NCBI RefSeq assembly: GCF_022267315.1
Contig: NZ_JAIKLE010000018.1
Coordinates: 1-64,000, forward strand
Origin: Maribellus maritimus
GTDB taxonomy: Bacteria; Bacteroidota; Bacteroidia; Bacteroidales; Prolixibacteraceae
Length of the DNA stretch: 64,000 nt
Reading direction: 5' to 3'
The stretch's first letter is position 1. Every line of letters begins with the position of its first letter. Below the pieces are notes generated by a model. That model did no database searches. It saw nothing but the letters and a program-made list of their open reading frames with translations, and was not told where the DNA came from. Position numbers and translations under genes: made by a program. Shown piece by piece: positions 34,715 through 44,765 of this stretch.

Positions 34715-36457
34715 ATGAATAAAAAGATTATTACAGGTTTAATCGTATTGATGGGAATTTCAATTCTTGGGATTATAACTGTGCAGTTGGTTTGGATGAA
34801 CAATGCAATACGCATTAAAAATGAATTGTTCAGCAGAAGTGTAAACGATGCATTAAACAGCACGGTAGCCAAACTGGAAGATCTGCATAATTTTAATGTA
34901 GTAAACCGGATGGCTTTTGCCGATTCGATTCATTGGAACAGCACCAATAGGTCAAACTTCACTTTCAGAACACTGCCCCACCCTCCGGGTGTTTTATTGC
35001 CCGATTCGGTAAAACGCGCGCCGCAACCTGTGCGTGTTATTCGTGAAGTAAATCCAAAACGAAAAAATGCCCGTTTCGAAATAAAAATTGATTCCGACAA
35101 TAAAACATCCGTAAATACTTATGAATATAGTTTTGATGTTGACACCGGGGAGGAACACGAAATTGAAAGGATTATTATTGCCGGCGACGATTCGGCAACA
35201 AATAATATTTTTATGATTAAAAAAGACTCTTTTATTACGAATATTGCTGATATCGATTCAATATATTCCGTGGGACTTGTGAGAATTGATTCTTTAATAA
35301 CCAACCTTGATACGATTGCGGTTGTTGCACCCGATATCTCAAAACGGGCCGAGGTAAAAGCCGGCAAACTAAAAAGAATGGCCAACCAGGTAGTTACCGA
35401 AATTTCAGCCTGGGATGTGCAAAACGTTGATACAACGCTCATCAAAAAAGTACTGACAGAAGAATTGGCAAACAAAGATATTCCTATCGACTTTGAATAC
35501 GCCATATTAAAAGACAGCAGTTTTTTGGATAATCCAACGGGAACAAGCGATTCCTTAAAACTTTTGAATACAGATTACAAAATTGAACTTTACCCGCACG
35601 ATATCATTCAAAAAAACCTAAAACTGGCTGTGTTTTTCCCGGGACGCGATAGTTTTATTTATCGCTCGCTAAACTGGTTGCTCATTGCCTCTTTTCTTTT
35701 TTCGCTGATAATTCTGGTCACGTTTAGTTTGAGCATTTTTTACATTCTGCGTCAGAAAAAAATATCGGAGATGAAATCCGACTTTATTAATAACATGACG
35801 CATGAGTTTAAAACCCCAATCGCCACCATTTCTGTTGCCACCGACTCAATTACCAACAATAAAGTAATTCAGAATCCCGAAAAAATAAAATACTTTACGG
35901 GAATGATAAAAAAAGAAAACACCCGAATGAACCGGCAGGTGGAAGATATTTTAACCATTGCACGTTTGGATAAAAAAGAATTTGAATTCTCATGGGAACC
36001 TGTCGATGTGCACGATTTGATTCAGGATGCTGTTCAGGGAATTATTTTGCAGATTGAAAAACGAGAGGGAAAAATAGAAACACACTTTAATGCAAAAAAT
36101 CCGGTGGTTACAACCGACAAAATGCATTGTACAAATATTATTTATAACTTGCTTGACAACGCCAATAAATACTCGGCTGAGCTACCTGAAATTAAAATTA
36201 CAACTGCAAGCAAACCCAAAGGTGTATTAATTTCGGTTGAAGACAAAGGCATTGGAATGAGCAAGTCGGTGCAAAACAAAATTTTTGAACGTTTCTACAG
36301 GCAAACCAGCGGGAACATCCACAATGTAAAAGGGTTCGGGCTTGGATTAAGTTATGTAAAAGCAGTGGTGGAAGCCAACCAGGGAACGATTACCGTTCAA
36401 AGTGAAGCCGGAAAGGGCAGCCGTTTTGATTTGTTTATTCCCTACACAAGAAGCTAA
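34715..36457 (+). CDS. Membrane sensor histidine kinase (RprX-like)
   Basis: The 580-residue kinase has transmembrane helix 1 at about 6-27, a ~290-residue periplasmic sensor region, and helix 2 at about 322-347. HisKA phospho-acceptor His363 is in FINNMTHEFKTP, and the HATPase domain has N box NLLDNANKYS, G1 DKGIGM and G2 GFGLGLSYV. The sensor region is long and of unknown fold. It lies 35 bp before the response regulator. Kinase and regulator together resemble the RprX/RprY pair of Bacteroides in layout and regulator sequence. Confidence 0.94.
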   Translation: MNKKIITGLIVLMGISILGIITVQLVWMNNAIRIKNELFSRSVNDALNSTVAKLEDLHNFNVVNRMAFADSIHWNSTNRSNFTFRTLPHPPGVLLPDSVKRAPQPVRVIREVNPKRKNARFEIKIDSDNKTSVNTYEYSFDVDTGEEHEIERIIIAGDDSATNNIFMIKKDSFITNIADIDSIYSVGLVRIDSLITNLDTIAVVAPDISKRAEVKAGKLKRMANQVVTEISAWDVQNVDTTLIKKVLTEELANKDIPIDFEYAILKDSSFLDNPTGTSDSLKLLNTDYKIELYPHDIIQKNLKLAVFFPGRDSFIYRSLNWLLIASFLFSLIILVTFSLSIFYILRQKKISEMKSDFINNMTHEFKTPIATISVATDSITNNKVIQNPEKIKYFTGMIKKENTRMNRQVEDILTIARLDKKEFEFSWEPVDVHDLIQDAVQGIILQIEKREGKIETHFNAKNPVVTTDKMHCTNIIYNLLDNANKYSAELPEIKITTASKPKGVLISVEDKGIGMSKSVQNKIFERFYRQTSGNIHNVKGFGLGLSYVKAVVEANQGTITVQSEAGKGSRFDLFIPYTRS

Positions 36458-36492
36458 AAAATGAAACCTGATTTTTTTGATTTTAATATAAA

Positions 36493-37191
36493 ATGGATCA
36501 GCAATACAACATATTTCTCGTGGAAGACGATTTAAGTTTTGGGGCAGTTTTAAAATCCTATCTCGAACTAAACGACTACAATGTAACCTGGGTTGACGAC
36601 GGAAAACTGGCAATGGGAAAATTCCGTGAAAATGAATATCATATTTGTATTTTGGATGTGATGCTTCCCAATATTGACGGTTTTATGATCGGGACTGAAA
36701 TTCGAAAAATGAATAAGGATATCCCATTGGTTTTTCTGACAGCCAAAACCTTAAAAGAAGATATTCTAAAAGGATACAATGTAGGAGCCGACGATTATAT
36801 CACCAAACCTTTCGACACTGAAGTTTTGTTGTGTAAAATTCAGGCAATTATCAAGCGACAATCAACAACTTCGGTAAACAACGATGTTCTTTTTGAAATT
36901 GGTTCCTACCGTTTTGATTCAAAATTGAGACACATTGAACGGAAGGGTATAAAACAAAAACTGTCTCCCAAAGAATCGGATTTGCTAAAGCTACTTTGCC
37001 AAAATAAAAATGAATTGCTTCCCCGTGAAAACGCCTTGCAAAAAATATGGGGCGACGACGGTTATTTTACGGCGCGCAGCATGGATGTGTTTATTACTAA
37101 ACTTCGAAAATATTTGTCTGAAGATCCAAACATAGAAATCAAAAATATCCACGGAAGTGGTTTCTTGCTGGAGGTAAAAAATCCTTCCTGA
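36493..37191 (+). CDS. OmpR-family response regulator (RprY-like)
   Basis: This 232-residue protein has a receiver domain at about 1-120, with phospho-acceptor Asp55 (CILDVMLP), acidic pair EDD at the start and Lys in YITKPF. The winged-helix effector domain at about 130-230 has LSPKESDLLKLLCQNKNELLPRE and ARSMDVFITKLRKYL. GYNVGADDYITKPFDTEVLLCKI is characteristic of the RprY group. It follows the kinase directly and is the likely reader of the GTTAA repeats upstream. Confidence 0.95.
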   Translation: MDQQYNIFLVEDDLSFGAVLKSYLELNDYNVTWVDDGKLAMGKFRENEYHICILDVMLPNIDGFMIGTEIRKMNKDIPLVFLTAKTLKEDILKGYNVGADDYITKPFDTEVLLCKIQAIIKRQSTTSVNNDVLFEIGSYRFDSKLRHIERKGIKQKLSPKESDLLKLLCQNKNELLPRENALQKIWGDDGYFTARSMDVFITKLRKYLSEDPNIEIKNIHGSGFLLEVKNPS

Positions 37192-37303
37192 CATTCCCAT
37201 AACATATCTTTTTCAGGAATCATACTGTTTGCGCTAAAAGAAAAAATAAGAGAACAGCTATTTCATTTTTGCACACACTTTGTTCGGGTTGAGGCACCTG
37301 TTG

Positions 37304-37336
37304 TTTGAATATTTCCGTTGCCTTTTTTTATCTTTA
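37304..37336 (+). promoter_or_regulatory. Promoter of the SDR/isomerase cluster
   Basis: TTTG (37304-37307), 21-bp spacer, then TATCTTTA (37329-37336), one base off the -7 consensus, 22 bp before the ATG at 37359. Confidence 0.55.
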
Positions 37337-37358
37337 GGTCAAATACCACAAAGAAACA

Positions 37359-38075
37359 ATGAAAGAAAAACAAAAAGTTGCACTTATTACAGGAGCCTCC
37401 CGTGGAATTGGGAAAGCCATCGCTATTGGATTGGCAAAAACAGGATACCGGGTTGTTTTAATGGGAAGAAGCCTGAATGATTTGGATAAAGTAGCCCGGG
37501 AAATTCAAAATTTCACCTCTCCTGAACCATTCGTTTATCAATTGGATATCAGTAACAGCCAGCAAATAACTGAAACCATAAAAAAAATAGTGAAAGAAAC
37601 CGGACGGATTGATGTACTGGTAAACAACGCCGGTATTTTCTTTGATGGTTCGCTGTCGCTGTCTGAAGAAAAATTTAAAACGTTACTCGATGTCAATCTC
37701 ACTGCGCAATTTGTGATTTTACAGGAAGTTGTTCCGGTAATGAAAATACAAAAAACGGGCTATATCTTTAACATCTCTTCCCGCGCCGGAGTAATCGGAT
37801 TTGCCGGAAATGCAGGCTATGTAGCTTCAAAATTTGGTTTTGTTGGTTTGAGTCAGTCATTATACCGCGAGCTCACACCACAGGGAATAAAAGTAACCAC
37901 CATTTGTCCGAGCTGGGTAAACACGCGGATGGCCTATGAAGCAGGGACACCTGCTGAACCGGAAGAAATGATCCAGCCTGAAGATATTTTTGAAACTATA
38001 AAATGGCTGTTGGGCCTGTCACCGGGAGCAAGTGTTAAAGAAATTGTTGTAGACGCCCCTAAAAGTATCCACTAA
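37359..38075 (+). CDS. Short-chain dehydrogenase/reductase
   Basis: This 238-residue classical SDR has the NAD(P)-binding motif TGASRGIG at 11-18 and NNAG at 89-92. The catalytic Ser lies in NISSRAG (140-141), with Tyr154 and Lys158 in YVASK. It is similar in layout to FabG-like 3-ketoacyl or sugar dehydrogenases. It is the first gene of a short plus-strand cluster with a TIM-barrel isomerase, MazG and a diketogulonate-type reductase, which makes a sugar-alcohol or sugar-acid substrate plausible. Confidence 0.92.
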   Translation: MKEKQKVALITGASRGIGKAIAIGLAKTGYRVVLMGRSLNDLDKVAREIQNFTSPEPFVYQLDISNSQQITETIKKIVKETGRIDVLVNNAGIFFDGSLSLSEEKFKTLLDVNLTAQFVILQEVVPVMKIQKTGYIFNISSRAGVIGFAGNAGYVASKFGFVGLSQSLYRELTPQGIKVTTICPSWVNTRMAYEAGTPAEPEEMIQPEDIFETIKWLLGLSPGASVKEIVVDAPKSIH

Positions 38076-38124
38076 ATTTAGGATTATTTTTTATCTTCAA
38101 TCGTTGTAATCTAAACCTGGAAAA

Positions 38125-39042
38125 ATGAAACCATCTCGCAGAATTTTTGTAAAAACAATGATGGCGGTGCCATTTGCAGCCTCCGGATTAAATCTGTTTG
38201 CGTCAAACTCAAATTCAGTAAACAAAGCGTACGGGTACAAATTTAAAATCAGCCTGAATGTATATTCTTTCAACCAACCACTGCGCGATGGAAAGATTGA
38301 TTTGTTTGATGTGCTTCATTTTTGCGCTAAACACAATTTCGATGCTATCGATCCGACAGGATATTATTTCCCTGCATATCCCGATGTTCCTCCGAATGAT
38401 TTTATGACAAAATTTAAACGGGATGCTTTTTTACTCGGACTGGACATTAGTGGCACAGGAGTGCGAAACGATTTTGCTAATCCCGACAAAAAAAGTCGTG
38501 ATATGGATATCAAAATGATAAAAGAATGGATTCAGGCGGCGGCAAAAATGGGAATTCCAAACATTCGGGTTTTTTCCGGCACAAATCCCCACGAAGGTTT
38601 TTCGCGCGACCAGGTATTTGACTGGATGGCTGAAGATTTAAAAACATGTTGCAGTTTTGCCAAAGACTACGGCGTTATTGTTGCACTTCAAAACCACAAC
38701 GATTTTATAAAAACGGCTGACGATGTCGATCGAATTTTTAACAGTGTAAATTCAGAATGGCTGGGACTAAATCTTGATATTGGAAGTTACAGACAAAGCG
38801 ATCCCTATAAAGAAATTGAACGAAATACAAAATATGCCGTCACATGGCAGATCAAAGAAAATGTTTGGATAAACGGAGAGGAAACTCCAACCGACTTTGT
38901 CAAACTGTTCAGAATAATAAAAGAGTCGGGGTATCGTGGATATCTTCCGTTGGAAACATTGGGCGAAGATGATCCCTTCAAAAAAGTGCCGGTTCTTCTT
39001 GAAAAAGTAAAAAATGCACTCGATATCATTGAATCAGAATAA
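38125..39042 (+). CDS. Tat-exported sugar phosphate isomerase/epimerase-like TIM-barrel protein
   Basis: The 305-residue protein has a twin-arginine signal (SRRIFVKTMMAVPFAASG, about 4-21). The mature part is a xylose-isomerase-like TIM barrel (AP endonuclease 2 superfamily) with LNVYSFNQPLRDG, ALQNHNDF, LGLNLDIGSY and a closing YLPLETLG strand. Metal ligands would be the His/Asp/Glu in these strands. Export makes a phosphorylated substrate unlikely; a free sugar or keto-acid is more plausible. It lies 49 bp after the SDR and 5 bp before the MazG gene. Confidence 0.9.
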   Translation: MKPSRRIFVKTMMAVPFAASGLNLFASNSNSVNKAYGYKFKISLNVYSFNQPLRDGKIDLFDVLHFCAKHNFDAIDPTGYYFPAYPDVPPNDFMTKFKRDAFLLGLDISGTGVRNDFANPDKKSRDMDIKMIKEWIQAAAKMGIPNIRVFSGTNPHEGFSRDQVFDWMAEDLKTCCSFAKDYGVIVALQNHNDFIKTADDVDRIFNSVNSEWLGLNLDIGSYRQSDPYKEIERNTKYAVTWQIKENVWINGEETPTDFVKLFRIIKESGYRGYLPLETLGEDDPFKKVPVLLEKVKNALDIIESE

Positions 39043-39047
39043 AAGTT

Positions 39048-39371
39048 ATGCCGGAATTACCACAAAAAGCGACTTTAAAAAACTTTCAGAAATATGTTTC
39101 GGAGCTTGAATCTGAGCGGGGTTTTTCCCAACAAACAGTTCTCGACAAATGTCTTCTTTTAGGTGAGGAAATCGGCGAACTTTTTAAAGCCATTCGAAAA
39201 TCGGAAGGCCTGGCTGTTGATGAGCATTCTCATTTTTCAGAAATCGGTGACGAACTGGCTGATATTTTTATCTATATCTGCGCCATTGCCAACCGGAAAG
39301 GAATAGACATGGAGACGGCATTCCTAAAAAAAGAAGAAAAAAATAAATTTCGAACCTGGAAGTCAATTTAA
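39048..39371 (+). CDS. MazG-like nucleotide pyrophosphohydrolase
   Basis: This 107-residue all-alpha NTP pyrophosphatase has the EExxE (Glu40, Glu41, Glu44) and ExxD (Glu69, Asp72) metal-binding motifs of the MazG fold. It is a single-domain form, shorter than two-domain MazG. It hydrolyses a nucleoside triphosphate to the monophosphate plus pyrophosphate. It sits 5 bp after the TIM-barrel gene and 2 bp before the dehydrogenase, so it is tightly embedded between sugar enzymes. The link is unexplained. Confidence 0.9.
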   Translation: MPELPQKATLKNFQKYVSELESERGFSQQTVLDKCLLLGEEIGELFKAIRKSEGLAVDEHSHFSEIGDELADIFIYICAIANRKGIDMETAFLKKEEKNKFRTWKSI

Positions 39372-39373
39372 AT

Positions 39374-40381
39374 ATGGAACAAATAAGGATATCTTTTGAT
39401 AAAATGAAATCGGTTTTTAAACGGGTTTTGCTGAAGTACGGTTTTGAAGAATCAAAAGCTGAAAAATGTGCAGATATTTTTACCACCAACAGCCTGGAAG
39501 GAGTTTATTCGCACGGCGTTTATCGCTTTCCTCGTTTTATCGATTACATCCGGCAAGGTTTTATAAAAGTTGATGCAACTGCGGAACTCGCAAATGCCAC
39601 CGGAGCCCTGGAGCAATGGAATGGAAATTCAGGACCGGGTCCCATTAATGCTGAAATATGCGCCAAACGTGCAATGGAGCTGGCTTCAAAAAACACAATA
39701 GGATGCGTTGCGCTGGGGAATACCAACCATTGGATGCGGGCCGGACTCTATGGCTGGCAGGCAGCAAAAAAAGGATTTTCATTTATTGCCTGGACAAACA
39801 CAATTGCCAACATGCCGGCATGGGGAACTGCAGACAGCAAACTGGGAAACAACCCAATGGTTTTTGCAGTGCCTTACGGAGAAAGTGCTATTGTTCTCGA
39901 TTTTGCCATGACACAATTTTCTTACGGGAAAATGGAAGCTTCTCAACTGGAAGGGAAAAACCTGCCTTTTGATGGCGGATTTAATAAAAAGGGAGAACTC
40001 ACAAAAATACCGGGTGAAATTTTAGAAACAGGAAGGACCCTTCCCATCGGATATTGGAAAGGAGCAGGGCTGTCATTATTGCTCGATATTTTTGCAGCCA
40101 TTCTATCCGCCGGAAAAGCTACACACGAAATCAGTAAACACGAGATTGAACATGCGGTTTCGCAGGTTTTTATTGCCATCGATTTAAAAAATCTACAGAA
40201 TTATCCTGCCATTGAAAAATCAATCAACGATATCATCAATGATTTTAAAACTTCGATTTCGGAAAATGAGACGAACAAAATCCGATACCCCGGCGAAAGG
40301 ATAAAAAAAACCAGAGAAGAAAACTTTAAAAAAGGAATACCGGTAAACCCGTCAATATGGCAAACAATTACCAAATTATAA
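39374..40381 (+). CDS. yiaK: 3-dehydro-L-gulonate 2-dehydrogenase (Ldh2/YiaK family)
   Basis: The 335-residue NAD(P)-dependent oxidoreductase belongs to the Ldh2 malate/lactate family, without a Rossmann fold. Family blocks include GVYSHGVYRFPRFIDYIRQG, GCVALGNTNHWMRAGLYGWQAA (with the catalytic His), TNTIANMPAWG, NNPMVFAVP and DFAMTQFSYGKM. This combination is that of E. coli YiaK, which interconverts 2,3-diketo-L-gulonate and 3-dehydro-L-gulonate. It is cytoplasmic. It is the last gene of the cluster and suggests ascorbate- or uronate-derived carbon use. The exact substrate is inferred from similarity. Confidence 0.9.
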   Translation: MEQIRISFDKMKSVFKRVLLKYGFEESKAEKCADIFTTNSLEGVYSHGVYRFPRFIDYIRQGFIKVDATAELANATGALEQWNGNSGPGPINAEICAKRAMELASKNTIGCVALGNTNHWMRAGLYGWQAAKKGFSFIAWTNTIANMPAWGTADSKLGNNPMVFAVPYGESAIVLDFAMTQFSYGKMEASQLEGKNLPFDGGFNKKGELTKIPGEILETGRTLPIGYWKGAGLSLLLDIFAAILSAGKATHEISKHEIEHAVSQVFIAIDLKNLQNYPAIEKSINDIINDFKTSISENETNKIRYPGERIKKTREENFKKGIPVNPSIWQTITKL

Positions 40382-40579
40382 CCCTACAATTTGAGAACCT
40401 GATCACCAAACAACGACGGCATTTTAACCGGAACTTGTAAAATCAAATCCAAATTTCCGACATAAAAACTAAATGAATTGTTAATGGCGTTTTTTTTTAA
40501 CATTTGTCATTTAACTTTTTAACCTTGCACTAGTCAAACACTATTTAGTAACCGAAATTTTTAAGAAAAACAACAAATT

Positions 40580-41692
40580 GTGGCAACAAAAAAGATTTTC
40601 AGGATTTCAATAACAGTTTTATTGATTCTTGTAATGGGGGGAATAATTCTGTACCCTAAACTCAAACCATTGTTATCAAAAGAAAAAAACGCTCAAAGTA
40701 GTATGCGGATGGCAGGCAGCAGAGCCAATCAACCTTTAATGGCAAGTGGTTATGTGTTGGTTCCTACTGAAATGAGTGAACTACGAAAAGCCGTTGGTTC
40801 GCTTTTACCGGATGAAGAAGTTGAGTTATCCTTTGAAACATCAGGTAAAATTGTAGGAATTTATTTTGATGAAGGAACCCGAGTAAAAAAAGGTGATTTA
40901 CTGGCGAAAATAAACGACAGGCCATTACAGGCGCAATTGTTAAAACTTCAGGCACAGTTGAAACTTACAGAAGAAAAAGAATTCAGGCAGCGCCAGTTGC
41001 TTGACCGCGATGCCATCAGCCGCGAAAGCTATGATCAGATTTCTACAGAGTTGCAAGCTCTTCAGGCCGATATCAAATTAATTGAAGCACGGATAGCCGA
41101 AACCGAACTCAGGGCGCCGTTTGACGGCATTGTTGGTTTGCGGATGATAAGTGAAGGTGCAATAGCAACCACACAAACCAAAATTGTACGACTTGTAAAA
41201 GTAAGTCCGTTGAAAATCGAATTTTCTATCCCGGAACGTTATGCAGGCGAAGTAAATCCCGGGTATCCCATTTCTTTTAATGTTGACGGTTTTACCGAAG
41301 AATTTCGGGCTAAAGTTTACGCTATAGAACCCAAAGTTGAACTGGAAACGCGAACTATTGTATTAAGAGCACTTTATCCAAATAAAAATGAAGAACTAAA
41401 ACCCGGACGATATGCAAGTGTTACGGTTAAACTTTCGCAAATTGAAAATACTGTTTCAATTCCAACCGAAGCGGTTATTCCCGAAATGGACGGAGAAAAA
41501 GTATTCATTTTAAAAAATGGTAAAGCTGAACAAAGAAATGTTGTAATTGGCCTTCGTACTGAATCTCATATTCAAATTAAAAAGGGGCTGAATTTTGGCG
41601 ACACCTTGCTTACCACCGCAACTCTTCAATTAAGGGAAAGCCTTCCTGTTCAACTCGATACCTTAATAACCAATCAAAATACAGTTTTGTAA
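40580..41692 (+). CDS. RND efflux periplasmic adaptor (HlyD/MFP family)
   Basis: This 370-residue membrane-fusion protein starts with GTG. A single N-terminal helix (about 7-25) anchors it. The lipoyl halves (EVELSFETSGKIVGIYFDEGTRVKKGDLLAKI and LRAPFDGIVGLRMISEGA) flank an alpha-hairpin with coiled-coil character (about 110-165). Beta-barrel and membrane-proximal domains follow (LKPGRYASVTV, IPTEAVIPEMDGEKVFIL). It links the inner-membrane pump to TolC. It is the first gene of an adaptor-permease-TolC operon, with 4 bp to the permease. Confidence 0.94.
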   Translation: MATKKIFRISITVLLILVMGGIILYPKLKPLLSKEKNAQSSMRMAGSRANQPLMASGYVLVPTEMSELRKAVGSLLPDEEVELSFETSGKIVGIYFDEGTRVKKGDLLAKINDRPLQAQLLKLQAQLKLTEEKEFRQRQLLDRDAISRESYDQISTELQALQADIKLIEARIAETELRAPFDGIVGLRMISEGAIATTQTKIVRLVKVSPLKIEFSIPERYAGEVNPGYPISFNVDGFTEEFRAKVYAIEPKVELETRTIVLRALYPNKNEELKPGRYASVTVKLSQIENTVSIPTEAVIPEMDGEKVFILKNGKAEQRNVVIGLRTESHIQIKKGLNFGDTLLTTATLQLRESLPVQLDTLITNQNTVL

Positions 41693-41696
41693 CATC

Positions 41697-44600
41697 ATGA
41701 GTCTATCGTCATTAAGTATAAAACGACCGGTGTTAGCCACCGTATTTTCGCTGGTTATATTACTCTTTGGGGCTATTGGAATGACCTACCTCGGGGTAAG
41801 GGAGTTTCCAAGTGTAGACCCGCCGATTATTTCGGTAAGGACATCGTATCCGGGAGCCAACTCCGATGTTATCGAAACCCAGATTACAGAGCCTTTAGAG
41901 CAATCTATTAACGGGATACCGGGAATCAGGACATTAACCAGTTCGAGTAGCCAGGGAAGTAGCAGGGTAACAGTTGAATTCGAACTTTCTGTTGATTTGG
42001 AGACAGCTGCCAACGATGTGCGTGATAAAGTTTCACAAGCACAGCGGTATTTACCCCGTGACTGTGATCCTCCAACGGTATCAAAAGCTGATGCAGATGC
42101 CAGCCCCATTATGTTTATCGCTGTTAAAAGTGCCAAACGTTCACTCCTCGAACTTTCGGAGATTGCAGAATTAACTTTTAAGGAACAGCTACAAACTATT
42201 TCAGGAGTGAGTTCAATAAGCATTTGGGGCGACAAAAGATATGCAATGCGCATTTGGCTCGATCCGGTAAAACTGGCGGGCTACCAAATGACTCCGCTTG
42301 ACGTGCGGAATGCTATTTTGCGCGAAAACGTTGAACTTCCTGCAGGAAGTATTGAAGGTAACTCCACGGAATTGACCATCCGCGCACTTGGATTAATGAC
42401 AACTGCCGAAGAGTTTAACAGCCTTATTTTAAAACAGTCGGGAGAACAGTTGATAAGAGTTCGTGATATTGGCCGCGCAGAAATTGGCCCTGAAGACATC
42501 CGGGGAATTATGAAAATGAACGGGATTCCGATGGTAGGTACTGTTATTATCCCACAGCCCGGAGCCAATCATATCGACATTGTTGATGATGTTTACGACA
42601 GACTCGAATACATCAAAAAAGATTTACCCGACGATGTTGAGATTGAAATTGGCTTTGACAATACCGATTACATTCGGACTTCCATCAAAGAAGTTCAAAC
42701 CACCATTTACCTGGCTTTCTTTTTGGTTGTGGTCATTATTTTTGTATTCCTTCGCGACTGGAGGACAACCGTTCTGCCCATACTGGTAATCCCGGTTTCG
42801 TTGGTTGGTTCATTTTTTATCATGTACATCGCTGGTTTTACAATAAATGTATTAACCTTACTGGCCATTGTACTTTCCATTGGCCTTGTGGTTGATGATG
42901 CCATTGTGATGATGGAAAATATATATGTAAAGATTGAACAGGGAATGTCGCCGCGGGAAGCAGGAATTAAAGGTGCCAATGAAATTTTCTTTGCAATTAT
43001 TGCAACAACAATTACACTTATTGCAGTATTTTTTCCCATCGTTTTTCTGGAAGGAATGACAGGTCGCCTTTTCCGGGAATTTAGTATTGTAATCGCAGGT
43101 GCTGTAGGTATTTCATCGTTTGTAGCTTTGACGCTCACCCCCATGCTTTCAACAAAAATCCTGAAAACCAGACACAAAAGAAGTAAAGCTTATAACGCCT
43201 CTGAAAAGTTTTTTGTAAAACTTAACAGTACGTATCAAAACTCTTTAAATTCATTTTTAAAGAAAAAATACATCTCTTTAATTATCCTTCTTTCTTCCGG
43301 TGTATTTATTTATTTTTTATGGAAAATTATTCCGGCTGAGATGGCACCAATGGAAGACCGTTCTCAGTTAAACATTAACATCACAACACCGGAGGGTTCT
43401 ACTTACGAATATAATTTTGACTATGTAGAAGAAGTTAACGATGTCGTTAACAGGCTTGTGCCTGAGGCTGAGAAAGTAACCGCGATGGTAAGGGGAAGCT
43501 GGGCGTTTGTCCGGATTGTATTGGTCGATCCCTCAGAAAGAGAACGTTCGCAACAGGAAATAGCCGCCCAGTTAACAGCCGAATTGCGAAAGATGACAAA
43601 GGCCAGAGCCAGCGTTATCCAGCAATCTACATTTGGAGGACGGAGGGCCGGCTTGCCGATTCAGTACGTTTTACAAGCGCCCACCATCGAGAAACTTCGG
43701 GAAATATTACCCGAATTTATGGCAAAAGTTCAGGACAACCCCATTTTTGAAATGGCAGATGTAAACCTAAAATTTACAAAGCCTGAACTTCAAATAGAGA
43801 TTGACCGCGACAAAGCCAATTTATTGGGGGTATCAACTCAAAATATTGGACAGACACTCCAGTTGGCGCTCAGCGGACAACGATTTGGCTACTTTATAAT
43901 GAACGGAAAACAATATCAGATTTTGGGAGAACTCGCCCGTCAGGACAGAAATAAACCACTTGATTTAAAGTCACTATATGTTCGGAACAATAGTGGTGAA
44001 ATGGTTCAACTCGATAATTTTGTTTCCCTGAAAGAATCAACAGCCCCTCCACAATTGTACCGCTACAACCGATTTGTGTCAGCAACGGTTTCTTCCGGTT
44101 TGGCAGAAGGCAGAACCATTAGTGAAGGGTTGGCAGAAATGGATAAAATTGCAGCGGAAGTTCTTGATGACACCTTTAGAACAGCGTTGGCAGGTGACTC
44201 CAAAGATTTTATGGAAAGCTCATCGAGTTTGATGTTTGCGTTCCTTTTGGCGATTGTTTTAATTTTCCTTGTACTTTCGGCGCAGTTTGAAAGTTTTAAA
44301 GACCCGATTATTGTAATGATGACCGTACCATTAGCCCTTACCGGAGCGATGTTTTTTATGTGGTACTTTAATGTTACGATGAATATTTTTAGCCAGATTG
44401 GTATCATCATGCTGATTGGTCTGGTGTCGAAAAATGGTATTTTGATTGTTGAATTTGCCAACCAGCGCAAAGAAGCCGGCATGAGTAAATTTGATGCGAT
44501 CAAATTTGCATCGGCTGCCAGATTCCGGCCAATTTTAATGACCAGTTTATCAACTGTTTTAGGAATTCTTCCTTTGGCAATGGGATTGGGAGAAGGAGCA

Positions 44601-44765
44601 CAAAGCCGCGTTGCAATGGGTATTGCCGTTGTTGGCGGATTAACCATTTCAACATTCCTTACATTATATGTAGTACCAGGAATTTACTTATTTATTTCAA
44701 GTGAAACAAAATCTATCAAAGATGAATCAAAAAGTCCTGAAAAAAACAAACCGGCATATCATTAA
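41697..44765 (+). CDS. RND multidrug efflux permease (AcrB/HAE1 type)
   Basis: The 1,022-residue inner-membrane proton/drug antiporter has N-terminal SLSIKRPVLATVFSLVILLFGAIG as transmembrane helix 1. The proton-relay residues are conserved: Asp400-Asp401 in GLVVDDAIVMMEN (helix 4) and Lys912 in GLVSKNGILIVEF (helix 10). Two large periplasmic loops are of normal length. It exports hydrophobic compounds with the adaptor upstream and TolC downstream. The TolC gene starts inside its last 44 bp. Confidence 0.96.
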   Translation: MSLSSLSIKRPVLATVFSLVILLFGAIGMTYLGVREFPSVDPPIISVRTSYPGANSDVIETQITEPLEQSINGIPGIRTLTSSSSQGSSRVTVEFELSVDLETAANDVRDKVSQAQRYLPRDCDPPTVSKADADASPIMFIAVKSAKRSLLELSEIAELTFKEQLQTISGVSSISIWGDKRYAMRIWLDPVKLAGYQMTPLDVRNAILRENVELPAGSIEGNSTELTIRALGLMTTAEEFNSLILKQSGEQLIRVRDIGRAEIGPEDIRGIMKMNGIPMVGTVIIPQPGANHIDIVDDVYDRLEYIKKDLPDDVEIEIGFDNTDYIRTSIKEVQTTIYLAFFLVVVIIFVFLRDWRTTVLPILVIPVSLVGSFFIMYIAGFTINVLTLLAIVLSIGLVVDDAIVMMENIYVKIEQGMSPREAGIKGANEIFFAIIATTITLIAVFFPIVFLEGMTGRLFREFSIVIAGAVGISSFVALTLTPMLSTKILKTRHKRSKAYNASEKFFVKLNSTYQNSLNSFLKKKYISLIILLSSGVFIYFLWKIIPAEMAPMEDRSQLNINITTPEGSTYEYNFDYVEEVNDVVNRLVPEAEKVTAMVRGSWAFVRIVLVDPSERERSQQEIAAQLTAELRKMTKARASVIQQSTFGGRRAGLPIQYVLQAPTIEKLREILPEFMAKVQDNPIFEMADVNLKFTKPELQIEIDRDKANLLGVSTQNIGQTLQLALSGQRFGYFIMNGKQYQILGELARQDRNKPLDLKSLYVRNNSGEMVQLDNFVSLKESTAPPQLYRYNRFVSATVSSGLAEGRTISEGLAEMDKIAAEVLDDTFRTALAGDSKDFMESSSSLMFAFLLAIVLIFLVLSAQFESFKDPIIVMMTVPLALTGAMFFMWYFNVTMNIFSQIGIIMLIGLVSKNGILIVEFANQRKEAGMSKFDAIKFASAARFRPILMTSLSTVLGILPLAMGLGEGAQSRVAMGIAVVGGLTISTFLTLYVVPGIYLFISSETKSIKDESKSPEKNKPAYH

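Noticed and set aside
42707-43177. Antisense ORF of 156 residues opposite the RND permease
   Set aside because: Same reason: the plus frame is an intact, conserved pump.
44063-44647. Antisense ORF of 194 residues opposite the RND permease
   Set aside because: It is a shadow of strongly conserved coding sequence, with no own motif.
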